A DNA stretch of 5,769 nucleotides from a bacterium (GCA_027310845.1 DAIDAB010000141.1:1-5769), one strand, 5' to 3'. Shown: positions 1-5,386, numbered from the stretch's first letter. A program made the numbers and translations. The notes: generated by a model not told the origin, from the letters alone.

Positions 1-64
1 TGATCCATAATGGCAATCTTTTTCTCTGCCTCACGAGGAGAACATTCCGTTTGAAGAATTAGGA

Positions 65-71
65 GAGGTGA
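65..71 (+). promoter_or_regulatory. Shine-Dalgarno sequence of lipA
   Basis: GAGGTGA matches the standard 16S anti-Shine-Dalgarno complement (GGAGGTGATC) over seven bases and ends five bases before the ATG at 77. It decides the lipA start. A GTG at 68 in the same frame lies inside this motif, so it cannot be served by it; the ATG at 77 has ideal spacing. Confidence 0.8.
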
Positions 72-76
72 CCGCC

Positions 77-1012
77 ATGGAGGAAACAATGCATCTCGTG
101 AAACCGGATTGGCTAAAGGTCAGGCCTCCAGCTGGGGATAACTACAAGAGGATAAAGTCGTTATCTGAAAACCTTGGTTTACACACTGTTTGTGAGGAAG
201 CTCACTGCCCGAACATCGGAGAATGCTGGGGAGGCGGAACGGCAACCTTCATGCTTCTTGGAGACGTATGCACTAGGGGTTGTAGATTCTGTGCTGTGAA
301 GAGCGGCAATCCACATCAGCTTGTGGATGAATTTGAACCTGTCAAGATTTCAGCCGCATTGAAAGAAATGGATCTCACTTATGTCGTTCTGACTTCTGTC
401 GACAGAGATGATCTTCCCGATGGAGGGGCCACTCACTTTGCTCAGACGATTCGGGAAACTCGAAACAAATGCCCCGAGATGCTGATTGAAGTGCTAACCC
501 CCGACTTTCAGGGCGACGTGAAGTCTATTGCAACCCTTGTCGATGCTCATCCTGATGTTTTTGCGCACAACTTAGAAACTGTGGAGCGACTGCAATCAAA
601 GGCAAGGGACCACAGGGCTAGCTATTCCCAGTCCCTGAACGTTCTAAGAACAGTCAAGGAGCTTGACAGGAGCATCTACACAAAATCTTCGTTGATGCTT
701 GGGCTCGGGGAGACCGACGAGGAAGTCGAGCAGGCCATGAAGGATCTAAGAGAGGCGAAAGTGGACATTCTTGCGATTGGACAATACCTTCGACCATCCC
801 AATGGCATCTAATTGTCGAGCAATACATCGCTCCATCAAAGTTTGAAGAATTCAAGCAAATAGGAGAGTCTCTAGGCTTTGAATTTGTAGCATCTGGACC
901 ACTTGTCAGAACGTCGTATCGCGCTGGAGAGTACTTTCTTGAGAACTTGATTCGGAGACAAAAATCTCCTGATTTAGGCAAAACGCGAACAGACGCATTT
1001 CATTCGTCATAG
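77..1012 (+). CDS. lipA: Lipoyl synthase LipA (radical SAM)
   Basis: Radical-SAM enzyme that inserts two sulfurs into octanoyl groups bound to lipoyl domains (2-oxoacid dehydrogenase E2, glycine cleavage H protein), giving the lipoyl cofactor in the cytoplasm. Numbered from the ATG at 77 (311 aa, normal for the family): the auxiliary 4Fe-4S motif C39-x4-C44-x5-C50 lies in CEEAHCPNIGEC, the radical-SAM motif C65-x3-C69-x2-C72 in CTRGCRFC, then DRDDLPDGG, AHNLETV and GLGET. The C-terminal RSSY motif reads R278-T-S-Y281. The serine just before the tyrosine, which by my recollection of the Mycobacterium tuberculosis enzyme ligates the auxiliary cluster, is kept. The start rests on the GAGGTGA at 65-71; a GTG at 68 would add three residues. 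No clear promoter is seen in the first 60 bases, so it may be co-transcribed with a gene outside the window. No lipoate ligase, octanoyltransferase or lipoyl-domain gene is adjacent. Confidence 0.96.
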   Translation: MEETMHLVKPDWLKVRPPAGDNYKRIKSLSENLGLHTVCEEAHCPNIGECWGGGTATFMLLGDVCTRGCRFCAVKSGNPHQLVDEFEPVKISAALKEMDLTYVVLTSVDRDDLPDGGATHFAQTIRETRNKCPEMLIEVLTPDFQGDVKSIATLVDAHPDVFAHNLETVERLQSKARDHRASYSQSLNVLRTVKELDRSIYTKSSLMLGLGETDEEVEQAMKDLREAKVDILAIGQYLRPSQWHLIVEQYIAPSKFEEFKQIGESLGFEFVASGPLVRTSYRAGEYFLENLIRRQKSPDLGKTRTDAFHSS

Positions 1013-1035
1013 AGTCAACACGAAAAACTTCCCTA

Positions 1036-1049
1036 GAATGCAGGCATTC
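1036..1049. repeat. Inverted repeat upstream of the hydrolase gene
   Basis: GAATGC-AG-GCATTC is a perfect 6-bp inverted repeat with a 2-bp spacer in the 71-base gap between lipA and the hydrolase. It ends 34 bases before the hydrolase start and 8 bases before a weak TATA-like CTTTAGA (1058-1064), a position suitable for a regulator site. No T-run follows, so a terminator is less likely. A 6-bp repeat of this kind is expected by chance about once or more in this much non-coding DNA, so support is weak. Confidence 0.3.
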
Positions 1050-1083
1050 AGATCAATCTTTAGAGAAGTGTGATGGATTAGAA

Positions 1084-2148
1084 TTGAAAACTACTGAGCC
1101 AGTCGAGATTCTGCCTGGGCTCTACCAAATACCTATTCCGATACCCTTAGAATCTCTTCGCAGTGTCTTCGTTTATCTCGCTGTTGATGGGAAGCACAAT
1201 TTGCTGATAGACACTGGGTGGTCAAGTAAAGAAGCCAGAGAAGCTTTGGAGCAAGCGCTGAGTTCTGTCGGCCTGTCTTTGAGCAAACTCGAGAACGTTG
1301 TTGTATCGCATTTGCACCCGGATCATTTCGGGTTGGCTGAAGAAATCAGACACGAAGCACCCAACTCACGCTTGATAATGCACGAGGCAGATGCCGCTTG
1401 GATTCTGAATACTAGAAACGAGTTCGAACAGTTCATGCGAGAGCTTCACAATTTCCTAGGAGTGCATGGGATGCCAAGTTCTGAGCTTGTTGCAGTGAAA
1501 GATGCATCGCTCAAGATGCTCAGCTTCTTCAGACCACCAAAGCCCAATTTCATCGCAAAAGGTGGCGAGATACTTCAGGTGGGCAAAAAGTGGAGATTCC
1601 AGTTAATACACACGCCCGGCCACACGATAGGAAATTTGTGTCTATACGATCTATCTGGTTCCAAGGTATTTTTCTCAGGAGATCATGTGCTCCCGACAAT
1701 AACTCCGAATATTTCTCTCAGCCCGAGATACAACGGCGATCCACTAGGTGATTACATGGATTCTCTAAAGAGCATCGAAAAACTCGATGTCGGTCCAGTT
1801 TTACCTAGCCACGAGTATGTGTTCTCGAATCTGAAAAATAGAATCGTCGAGATACTCGCGCATCACCGCGAAAGGCTTGAAGAAGCGGTTTCTATATTTG
1901 ACAAGTCTTCAGAAGATAGTCTCTCGGCTTATCAAGTCGCAATAGGCTTGCATTGGATGTCAGGATCTTGGGATTCGATGAGTGCCTGGGAACGGCGCGC
2001 GGCCTTGATGGAAACTCTTGCGCATCTTCAGTATCTCAAGAATCGAGGTAAATTGATAGAGGTGCAAGAGGGACAGAAAGACAAGCAGAGAATTAGCTAC
2101 TCAATTATCAAGAATGGTAGTAAAGAGAAATCAAGTCTAGCAAAGTGA
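1084..2148 (+). CDS. Metallo-beta-lactamase-fold hydrolase, glyoxalase II/LACTB2-like
   Basis: A 354-residue metallo-beta-lactamase-fold protein with all the metal ligands expected of a two-metal hydrolase: H76-x-H78-x-D80-H81 (HLHPDH), H180 in TPGHT, D200 in SGDH and H243 in PSHEY. The N-terminal strand pattern (ILPGLYQIPIPIP, then LLIDTG at 40-45) is also typical. After about residue 255 a helical tail (HHRERLEEAV, then a helix-rich stretch ending KNRGKLIE) resembles the winged-helix domain of LACTB2-type members, so thioester, lactone, phosphodiester or RNA hydrolysis are all possible; the substrate cannot be read. The TTG start is the only usable one in frame: upstream codons are open for some distance but contain no ATG, GTG or TTG, and the protein begins where the fold begins. 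GTGAT at 1070-1074 is a weak ribosome site. The stop lies 5 bases from that of the convergent oxidoreductase gene. Confidence 0.9.
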   Translation: MKTTEPVEILPGLYQIPIPIPLESLRSVFVYLAVDGKHNLLIDTGWSSKEAREALEQALSSVGLSLSKLENVVVSHLHPDHFGLAEEIRHEAPNSRLIMHEADAAWILNTRNEFEQFMRELHNFLGVHGMPSSELVAVKDASLKMLSFFRPPKPNFIAKGGEILQVGKKWRFQLIHTPGHTIGNLCLYDLSGSKVFFSGDHVLPTITPNISLSPRYNGDPLGDYMDSLKSIEKLDVGPVLPSHEYVFSNLKNRIVEILAHHRERLEEAVSIFDKSSEDSLSAYQVAIGLHWMSGSWDSMSAWERRAALMETLAHLQYLKNRGKLIEVQEGQKDKQRISYSIIKNGSKEKSSLAK

Positions 2149-2153
2149 TGCAC

Positions 2154-3164
2154 TTAGGCAACCGCCCTTTCCGAAATGATTGCACTGCCCGCCTTGATCA
2201 CATTGGCAATGTCTTCATCCTGCATGCTAATTGGCTGTAGTATCGGGAGGTTGAGCCCCGATTCCGCATAATCTTCGATTCTGTCTCGAACTTGATCTTC
2301 GGTTCCGCAGACAGTAAACGATTCGATCATTTCATCTGTTATGTGCGAGGAAGATTCTGAGAGGTTGCCTTTGAAATAGTTCTCCGCAACAGGTCTCTTT
2401 AAGGCAGGATCGATTCCAGTTTCTTCGTAGAGATAATCATCCTGAACTGAGAGCATATAGTTCACAAAAGTATCCTTTTTCGCAGACCGCAGGGCTTCAT
2501 CTTTAGTCTTCGAGACGAGCGTGAGCATATACGCAGCGATCTCAAGGTCAGTAATGTTCCTAGAGTTGCGCTGTGCAGAAGCTCTTATCTCGGCGACAAT
2601 TCTAGCAAGCGATTGACGTGACTCGCCGCCCTTTGCAATGTAGCCATCAGCATACTTCCCTGTAAGGGCCAGCATCTGCCTCTTCCAGCCGGCGATGTAT
2701 ATTGGAATGTTCGAATGTGCCTTCCCCGGAATCGACTTTACATTCTTTAGCGAAAAGACCTTTCCCTGATAGCTCAGGCGCTGTCCATCCCAGATCTTTC
2801 TGCATATCTCAATTGCTTCCTTTAAAGCAGCAATTGGCTTTTCGTGGTTTATTGCCATGAGATCTAGCCGCATCGGAAAGCCGGTTCCCAGACCTAGAAT
2901 CGCCCTACCGTGGCTAGATTCTTGTAGTGTCAGCATGGACATGGCAAGCACTACAGGATGCCGAGTGTATGGACTCAGGCAGGCCACGCCTAGTCTCATT
3001 TTGGACGTGGCCTCTGCAGCTGCGCTCAAATATGATAGCGCGTCTCGAGCAAAGGAGTGATCATGCAACCACAACCCATGGAAGCCTAGCCCTTCAGCTC
3101 TGACCGCATGCTGGACAATCTGCCTGACAGGAAGGTCCGAGTTAAAGCCGATTGCAACCTTCAT
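2154..3164 (-). CDS. LLM-class F420-type oxidoreductase
   Basis: A 336-residue (from the ATG at 3164) luciferase-like TIM-barrel oxidoreductase of the type that includes F420-dependent methylenetetrahydromethanopterin reductase (Mer) and F420-dependent alcohol or sugar-phosphate dehydrogenases. Family signatures seen: MKVAIGF strand 1, AEGLGFHGLWLHDH, LSPYTRHPVVLAMSM (about 63-77), LGLGTGFP (90-97), WDGQRLSYQGKVF, IPIYIAGW (153-160) and ADGYIAKGG. Cofactor F420 is inferred from the Mer-like pattern; FMN use is not excluded, and the hydride donor or acceptor is unknown. Mer itself is a possibility, but no methanogenesis or C1 gene is adjacent. A GTG at 3173 would add three residues, but the ATG fits better because the TATA-like box at 3191-3197 is centred 30 bases upstream of it, as in leaderless archaeal transcripts, and no ribosome site is seen. 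A 7-bp inverted repeat lies between box and start. Confidence 0.9.
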   Translation of the reverse strand: MKVAIGFNSDLPVRQIVQHAVRAEGLGFHGLWLHDHSFARDALSYLSAAAEATSKMRLGVACLSPYTRHPVVLAMSMLTLQESSHGRAILGLGTGFPMRLDLMAINHEKPIAALKEAIEICRKIWDGQRLSYQGKVFSLKNVKSIPGKAHSNIPIYIAGWKRQMLALTGKYADGYIAKGGESRQSLARIVAEIRASAQRNSRNITDLEIAAYMLTLVSKTKDEALRSAKKDTFVNYMLSVQDDYLYEETGIDPALKRPVAENYFKGNLSESSSHITDEMIESFTVCGTEDQVRDRIEDYAESGLNLPILQPISMQDEDIANVIKAGSAIISERAVA

Positions 3165-3173
3165 TATGAGCAC

Positions 3174-3193
3174 TTACCACTGTTGCGTGGTAA
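3174..3193. promoter_or_regulatory. 7-bp inverted repeat, candidate operator
   Basis: TTACCAC-(6 bp)-GTGGTAA is a perfect inverted repeat. Its right arm overlaps the TATA-like box (3191-3197) by three bases and its left arm ends 9 bases from the ATG of the minus-strand oxidoreductase. A dimeric regulator bound here would block TBP/TFB or polymerase, so repression is the natural reading. The inner six bases of each arm (TTACCA/TGGTAA) recur in a second inverted repeat at 3505-3518. Function is inferred from position. Confidence 0.45.
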
Positions 3194-3197
3194 TTAA
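3191..3197 (-). promoter_or_regulatory. TATA-like box of the oxidoreductase gene
   Basis: On the minus strand this reads TTAATTA, centred 30 bases before the ATG at 3164. That spacing would place the transcript start at or next to the start codon, giving a leaderless mRNA. No convincing purine-rich BRE precedes it (minus strand AATGGC), so this is a position-based assignment. Confidence 0.5.
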
Positions 3198-3205
3198 GCC
3201 ATTCT

Positions 3206-3281
3206 GGGGGCAAGATCAGTAGGGGTTCCCTAGAGCCGCGAAAGCCCAAAAGAATATTGTAACAGATTGAAATCGCCCCCC
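3206..3281. other. G/C-rich arms that could form a structured RNA
   Basis: GGGGGC (3206-3211) can pair with GCCCCC (3275-3280). The enclosed 63 bases contain a perfect 5-bp hairpin, TAGGG-GTT-CCCTA (3220-3232), and a minimal GC-GAAA-GC tetraloop (3238-3245). It matches no RNA family I recognise, and either strand could be the transcribed one. Evidence is pairing potential only. Confidence 0.25.
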
Positions 3282-3504
3282 AATCAAAAAGCGGATTAAG
3301 CAGAACTCATAGTACACAATGAATTCTTGCGCCTTGTGGAAAGCGCATCCATGCAGAAGATCTTTTCATAGCTGGTCTAGAGAAATGGTTAGTAGAGAAG
3401 CAATGGCTTTGGACTCATTTCATGCTTGAACCCTGCTGCATAAAGGTGCTGAACAAAAACGTAACCAAAGCTTAATTTTTTCCGTGCGACATTGTACACA
3501 GCGG

Positions 3505-3526
3505 TTACCATTTGGTAATGTTTTTT
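3505..3526 (+). terminator. Inverted repeat followed by T-run
   Basis: TTACCA-TT-TGGTAA (3505-3518) is followed by TG and then TTTTTT (3521-3526). As RNA it would form a 5-bp stem with a 4-base loop (a G-U pair could add one), weak for a hairpin terminator, though archaeal polymerase often stops at T-runs alone. Another T6 lies at 3476-3481. No plus-strand gene upstream is assigned, so the repeat may be a regulator site, since it shares its half-site with the repeat at 3174-3193. Confidence 0.3.
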
Positions 3527-3680
3527 CCTTAGAATCATAGGAGAAACTTACTCTTTGGAATGCTTGGGAATATACCTCTAATCTTTGAAAGAGAGTGCCC
3601 AGACTCCCCTTTTCTCACAGGAGTACATTCTGCGCTGCTTTAGGAACAAGTATCCGCAAAAGAAAGTGCAGATCATCTGA

Positions 3681-3730
3681 CTAGGCATCTTCACTCATGT
3701 CTTGACAGCCATAAATGAGACTCTAGGCAT
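3681..3730. repeat. Direct repeat CTAGGCAT upstream of the methyltransferase
   Basis: CTAGGCAT occurs at 3681-3688 and 3723-3730, 42 bases apart start to start. The second copy runs into the TATA-like CATAAAT at 3728-3734. A third copy lies inside the UbiA-like coding region (4762-4769), which suggests the octamer is simply common in this genome. Regulatory meaning is unproven. Confidence 0.25.
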
Positions 3731-3734
3731 AAAT
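3728..3734 (+). promoter_or_regulatory. TATA-like box of the methyltransferase gene
   Basis: CATAAAT is centred 35 bases before the ATG at 3766, predicting a transcript start near 3757 and a leader of about 10 bases that would keep the GAGG ribosome site at 3757-3760 only at its very 5' end. An identical heptamer at 3710-3716 is a second candidate and would give a leader of about 28 bases that includes the whole site. Confidence 0.4.
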
Positions 3735-3765
3735 CCAAGTAAAGGTTGCAAAAAATGAGGCCTTC

Positions 3766-4527
3766 ATGAAGCAATTCGGCATTGCAGAAAGCCAAGTCGA
3801 ACGAAAAGATCCAGTGGGCAACGGCGATCTTGGCCCCGACAGGAAAGTGAGCTATATTGTCAGACTATTCTCAGATGGTCCCGACGAATATGATTTTCTT
3901 CTCAAAATCCTTAGCCTTGGCCGAGATAATTATTGGCGCGAGAGCTTGATTCAGGAGGCAGATCTCAAACAGGGAAACTTGGTACTGGACATTGCATGTG
4001 GAACTGGCCTCTTGACATTTCAGTTTGCGAAAAGTGGCTCATATGTCATAGGCGTTGACGTAACTAGAGAAATGCTTCAAAGGGCGAAGGAACTCACGCG
4101 GCATAGGATCTGCGACGTAGATTTCATTCAAGCACGAGCCGAGAATCTTCCGTTACGTTCTGATGTTTTTGATGTTTCATCAATAAGCCTAGCTATGCGG
4201 AACGTGAGCAGTCAAAGAGAGACACTTGATGAAATGCGAAGATGCACAAGGAGAGGATCAAAAGTCATGAGCCTAGACTTTGCCAGACCTAGGAACTTGT
4301 ACTTTAGACCATTTTACTACTTTTATATTTTCAGACTACTTCCCGCAATAGGGCTCATCATCTCTCGGCACTGGAGCACTATTTTCCTCTATCTTGCGAA
4401 CTCTATTCAAAGATCACGCGAACCTGAACAAATCGGAACCACGATGCTGCAAGTGGGTCTTGAGGAGCCGTTCATCAAAAGAATGACACATGGTGTTACC
4501 GCCCTAGTTTCTGCCAAGAAGAGATAA
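3766..4527 (+). CDS. UbiE/MenG-type quinone C-methyltransferase
   Basis: A 253-residue class I SAM-dependent methyltransferase with the layout of UbiE/MenG, which methylates the quinone ring after prenylation, at the inner face of the membrane. Seen: an N-terminal VSYIVRLFS...YDFLLKILSLGRDNYWRE block (28-59) like the UbiE lead-in (IA..YD..N...S.G....WR); motif I VLDIACGTGLLT (73-84); GVDVT with the acidic residue at the end of strand 2 (96-100); AENLPLRSDVFD (125-136); and SLAMRNV (141-147), whose RNV is a UbiE hallmark. LDFARP (170-175) and YLANSIQ (209-215) match the UbiE C-terminal region, and THGVTALVSAKK ends the protein as in UbiE. Length is normal, with about 20 extra N-terminal residues. 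GAGG at 3757-3760 is a 5-base-spaced ribosome site. The UbiA-like gene starts 60 bases later and could share the transcript, supporting a prenyl-quinone role. The exact quinone is not readable, and a methyltransferase for another lipid is possible. Confidence 0.85.
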   Translation: MKQFGIAESQVERKDPVGNGDLGPDRKVSYIVRLFSDGPDEYDFLLKILSLGRDNYWRESLIQEADLKQGNLVLDIACGTGLLTFQFAKSGSYVIGVDVTREMLQRAKELTRHRICDVDFIQARAENLPLRSDVFDVSSISLAMRNVSSQRETLDEMRRCTRRGSKVMSLDFARPRNLYFRPFYYFYIFRLLPAIGLIISRHWSTIFLYLANSIQRSREPEQIGTTMLQVGLEEPFIKRMTHGVTALVSAKKR

Positions 4528-4587
4528 GAAATCGATTTATGCGTCGCTCAAACACGCCGAAGGATCTGATATGTTGGTAGAAAGACA

Positions 4588-5304
4588 TTGAAGCCCTCCT
4601 GGTATTCAATGGAGAAGCGTGGGAAACTATACGATTTCCTGAATCTGCTCCACGCTCCTTACACATTCTGGCATCTATCTTATGTCCTCCTTGGCATTGC
4701 ATTGTCACCACATATATTTCTAGGGAGGTCTGTTGCGACAATGGTTGCATTTTTCTTGGGTCTAGGCATAGGTGCTCATGCGCTCGACGAGACAATGGGC
4801 AATCCCCTGAAGACAAAACTATCAATGCGCGCTTTGTACGCAATTGGGCTCAGCGCTCTGACAGTCGCAATGGCGATTGGTTTGTACTATACAATCACAT
4901 TGTCAATCTTCTTGTTTGCATTAGTTGTGATTGAATCATTTTTTGCAATCACATATAACCTTGAGACGTTTCACAGCAAATTACATTCGACTCCGATCTT
5001 TGCCATTTCGTGGGGATCAATCCCATTTTTGACGGGATATTTCATCAACACTCTGACGCTTACACCGGCAGCTTTGTTGATGGCATTTGCCGTTGCTCTC
5101 TTGACATTTGTCCAGAAAACACTCAGCACTCAAGCTCGGCTTGTGAGAAGAAACATTGCATCAGTCGATGCGCTAAGACTCGACTCTGGCGGGCACGTTC
5201 CTATTACTTCTGCCGAGCTCATTGCGCCTGCTGAAAAATCCCTAAAGGCACTCACGATCATGATATTTCTTATCTCCGTGGCTCTTGTTTTTGCTTTGCA
5301 CTAG
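4588..5304 (+). CDS. UbiA-superfamily-like membrane protein with altered motifs
   Basis: A 238-residue integral membrane protein with about seven hydrophobic segments (roughly 25-42, 47-63, 82-99, 102-122, 135-152, 156-175, 220-237). The opening LLHAPYTFWHLSYVLLG resembles the first helix of UbiA prenyltransferases, which transfer prenyl chains to aromatic acceptors. Where UbiA has N-D-x-x-D-x-x-x-D, this protein has AHALDETMG (63-71): one aspartate (D67) with E68 remains. Where UbiA has its second aspartate motif, this has QKTLSTQARLVRR (176-188), basic and without aspartate. It is shorter than usual (UbiA about 280-300 residues, nine helices). I believe AHALDE is shared by an archaeal subfamily, from memory. 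Start is TTG at 4588 (stop codon in frame at 4567); an ATG at 4609 would remove seven residues, and neither has a strong ribosome site. It lies 60 bases after a UbiE-type methyltransferase, suggesting quinone or prenyl-lipid synthesis, but catalysis is uncertain. Confidence 0.75.
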   Translation: MKPSWYSMEKRGKLYDFLNLLHAPYTFWHLSYVLLGIALSPHIFLGRSVATMVAFFLGLGIGAHALDETMGNPLKTKLSMRALYAIGLSALTVAMAIGLYYTITLSIFLFALVVIESFFAITYNLETFHSKLHSTPIFAISWGSIPFLTGYFINTLTLTPAALLMAFAVALLTFVQKTLSTQARLVRRNIASVDALRLDSGGHVPITSAELIAPAEKSLKALTIMIFLISVALVFALH

Positions 5305-5356
5305 CCTCCAGATCATTTGACTTCCGATTCTTGCGTAGTGTCTCATATTGTTTGAA

Positions 5357-5386
5357 AATCAATGCTGATTGTCAACAGTTTTTGAC
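5357..5386 (+). terminator. Possible transcript end after the UbiA-like gene
   Basis: Two adjacent 5-bp inverted repeats, AATCA-ATGC-TGATT (5357-5370) and GTCAA-(6)-TTGAC (5371-5386), with TTTTT at 5379-5383 inside the second. This sits 53 bases after the UbiA-like stop. A T-run of five is a plausible archaeal termination signal; the hairpins are AT-rich and weak. Confidence 0.25.

Larger units (their letters stand above)
3194..3765. other. Gene-poor divergent intergenic region
   Basis: About 570 bases between the divergent oxidoreductase and methyltransferase genes with no convincing gene. No tRNA, rRNA, C/D-box pair or mobile-element end was recognised. From left to right it holds G/C-rich arms able to pair (3206-3281), an open frame of 50 codons without an early start codon (3323-3475) that ends directly on a T-run, the inverted repeat with T-run at 3505-3526, a frame interrupted by one TAG (3533-3718), and tandem TATA-like boxes before the methyltransferase. 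The short open frames are within what chance allows, but their composition is fairly protein-like, so decayed genes remain possible. Confidence 0.6.

Noticed and set aside
3..62. Possible C-terminal end of an upstream gene on the plus strand (open to TAG at 60-62), or a minus-strand frame with SPREAEKKIAIMD across the same bases.
   Set aside because: Both frames are open over about 20 codons, which happens often by chance, and they contradict each other. The plus-strand reading fits an operon with lipA and the minus-strand reading has better residue composition; neither can be supported without upstream sequence.
654..981. Two overlapping minus-strand open frames opposite lipA (654-839 and 676-981).
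   Set aside because: They lie antisense to a well-supported lipA reading frame and contain no recognisable motif.
2857..3060. Plus-strand open frame of 67 codons opposite the oxidoreductase gene.
   Set aside because: It is a shadow of the conserved N-terminal half of the LLM-class protein.
3206..3290. tRNA or other known structural RNA suggested by GGGGTTCCC and G/C runs.
   Set aside because: There is no anticodon arm, no T-loop TTCGA pattern and no paired acceptor stem, and it matches no standard RNA that I can recognise.
3319..3429. Plus-strand ATG-initiated frame of 36 codons beginning MNSCALWK.
   Set aside because: No ribosome site, no recognisable motif, and it overlaps the more protein-like frame at 3323-3475.
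3578..3688. Minus-strand frame of 36 codons with several cysteines (MICTFFCGYLFLKQ), reminiscent of a small zinc-binding protein.
   Set aside because: It lacks a complete C-x2-C pair or a ribosome site, overlaps another equally plausible frame on the plus strand, and its length is within chance.
4711..4717. GGGAGGT inside the UbiA-like gene as a ribosome site for an internal start.
   Set aside because: No start codon follows at a suitable distance, and the membrane-protein frame continues uninterrupted.
4496..4843. Minus-strand open frame of 115 codons spanning the methyltransferase/UbiA-like junction.
   Set aside because: It runs antisense to the ends of two better-supported genes, has no family motif and no promoter of its own.
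5010..5234. Plus-strand open frame of 74 codons inside the UbiA-like gene in another frame.
   Set aside because: It is rich in Cys and Ser typical of an out-of-frame reading and is contained within a coherent membrane protein.
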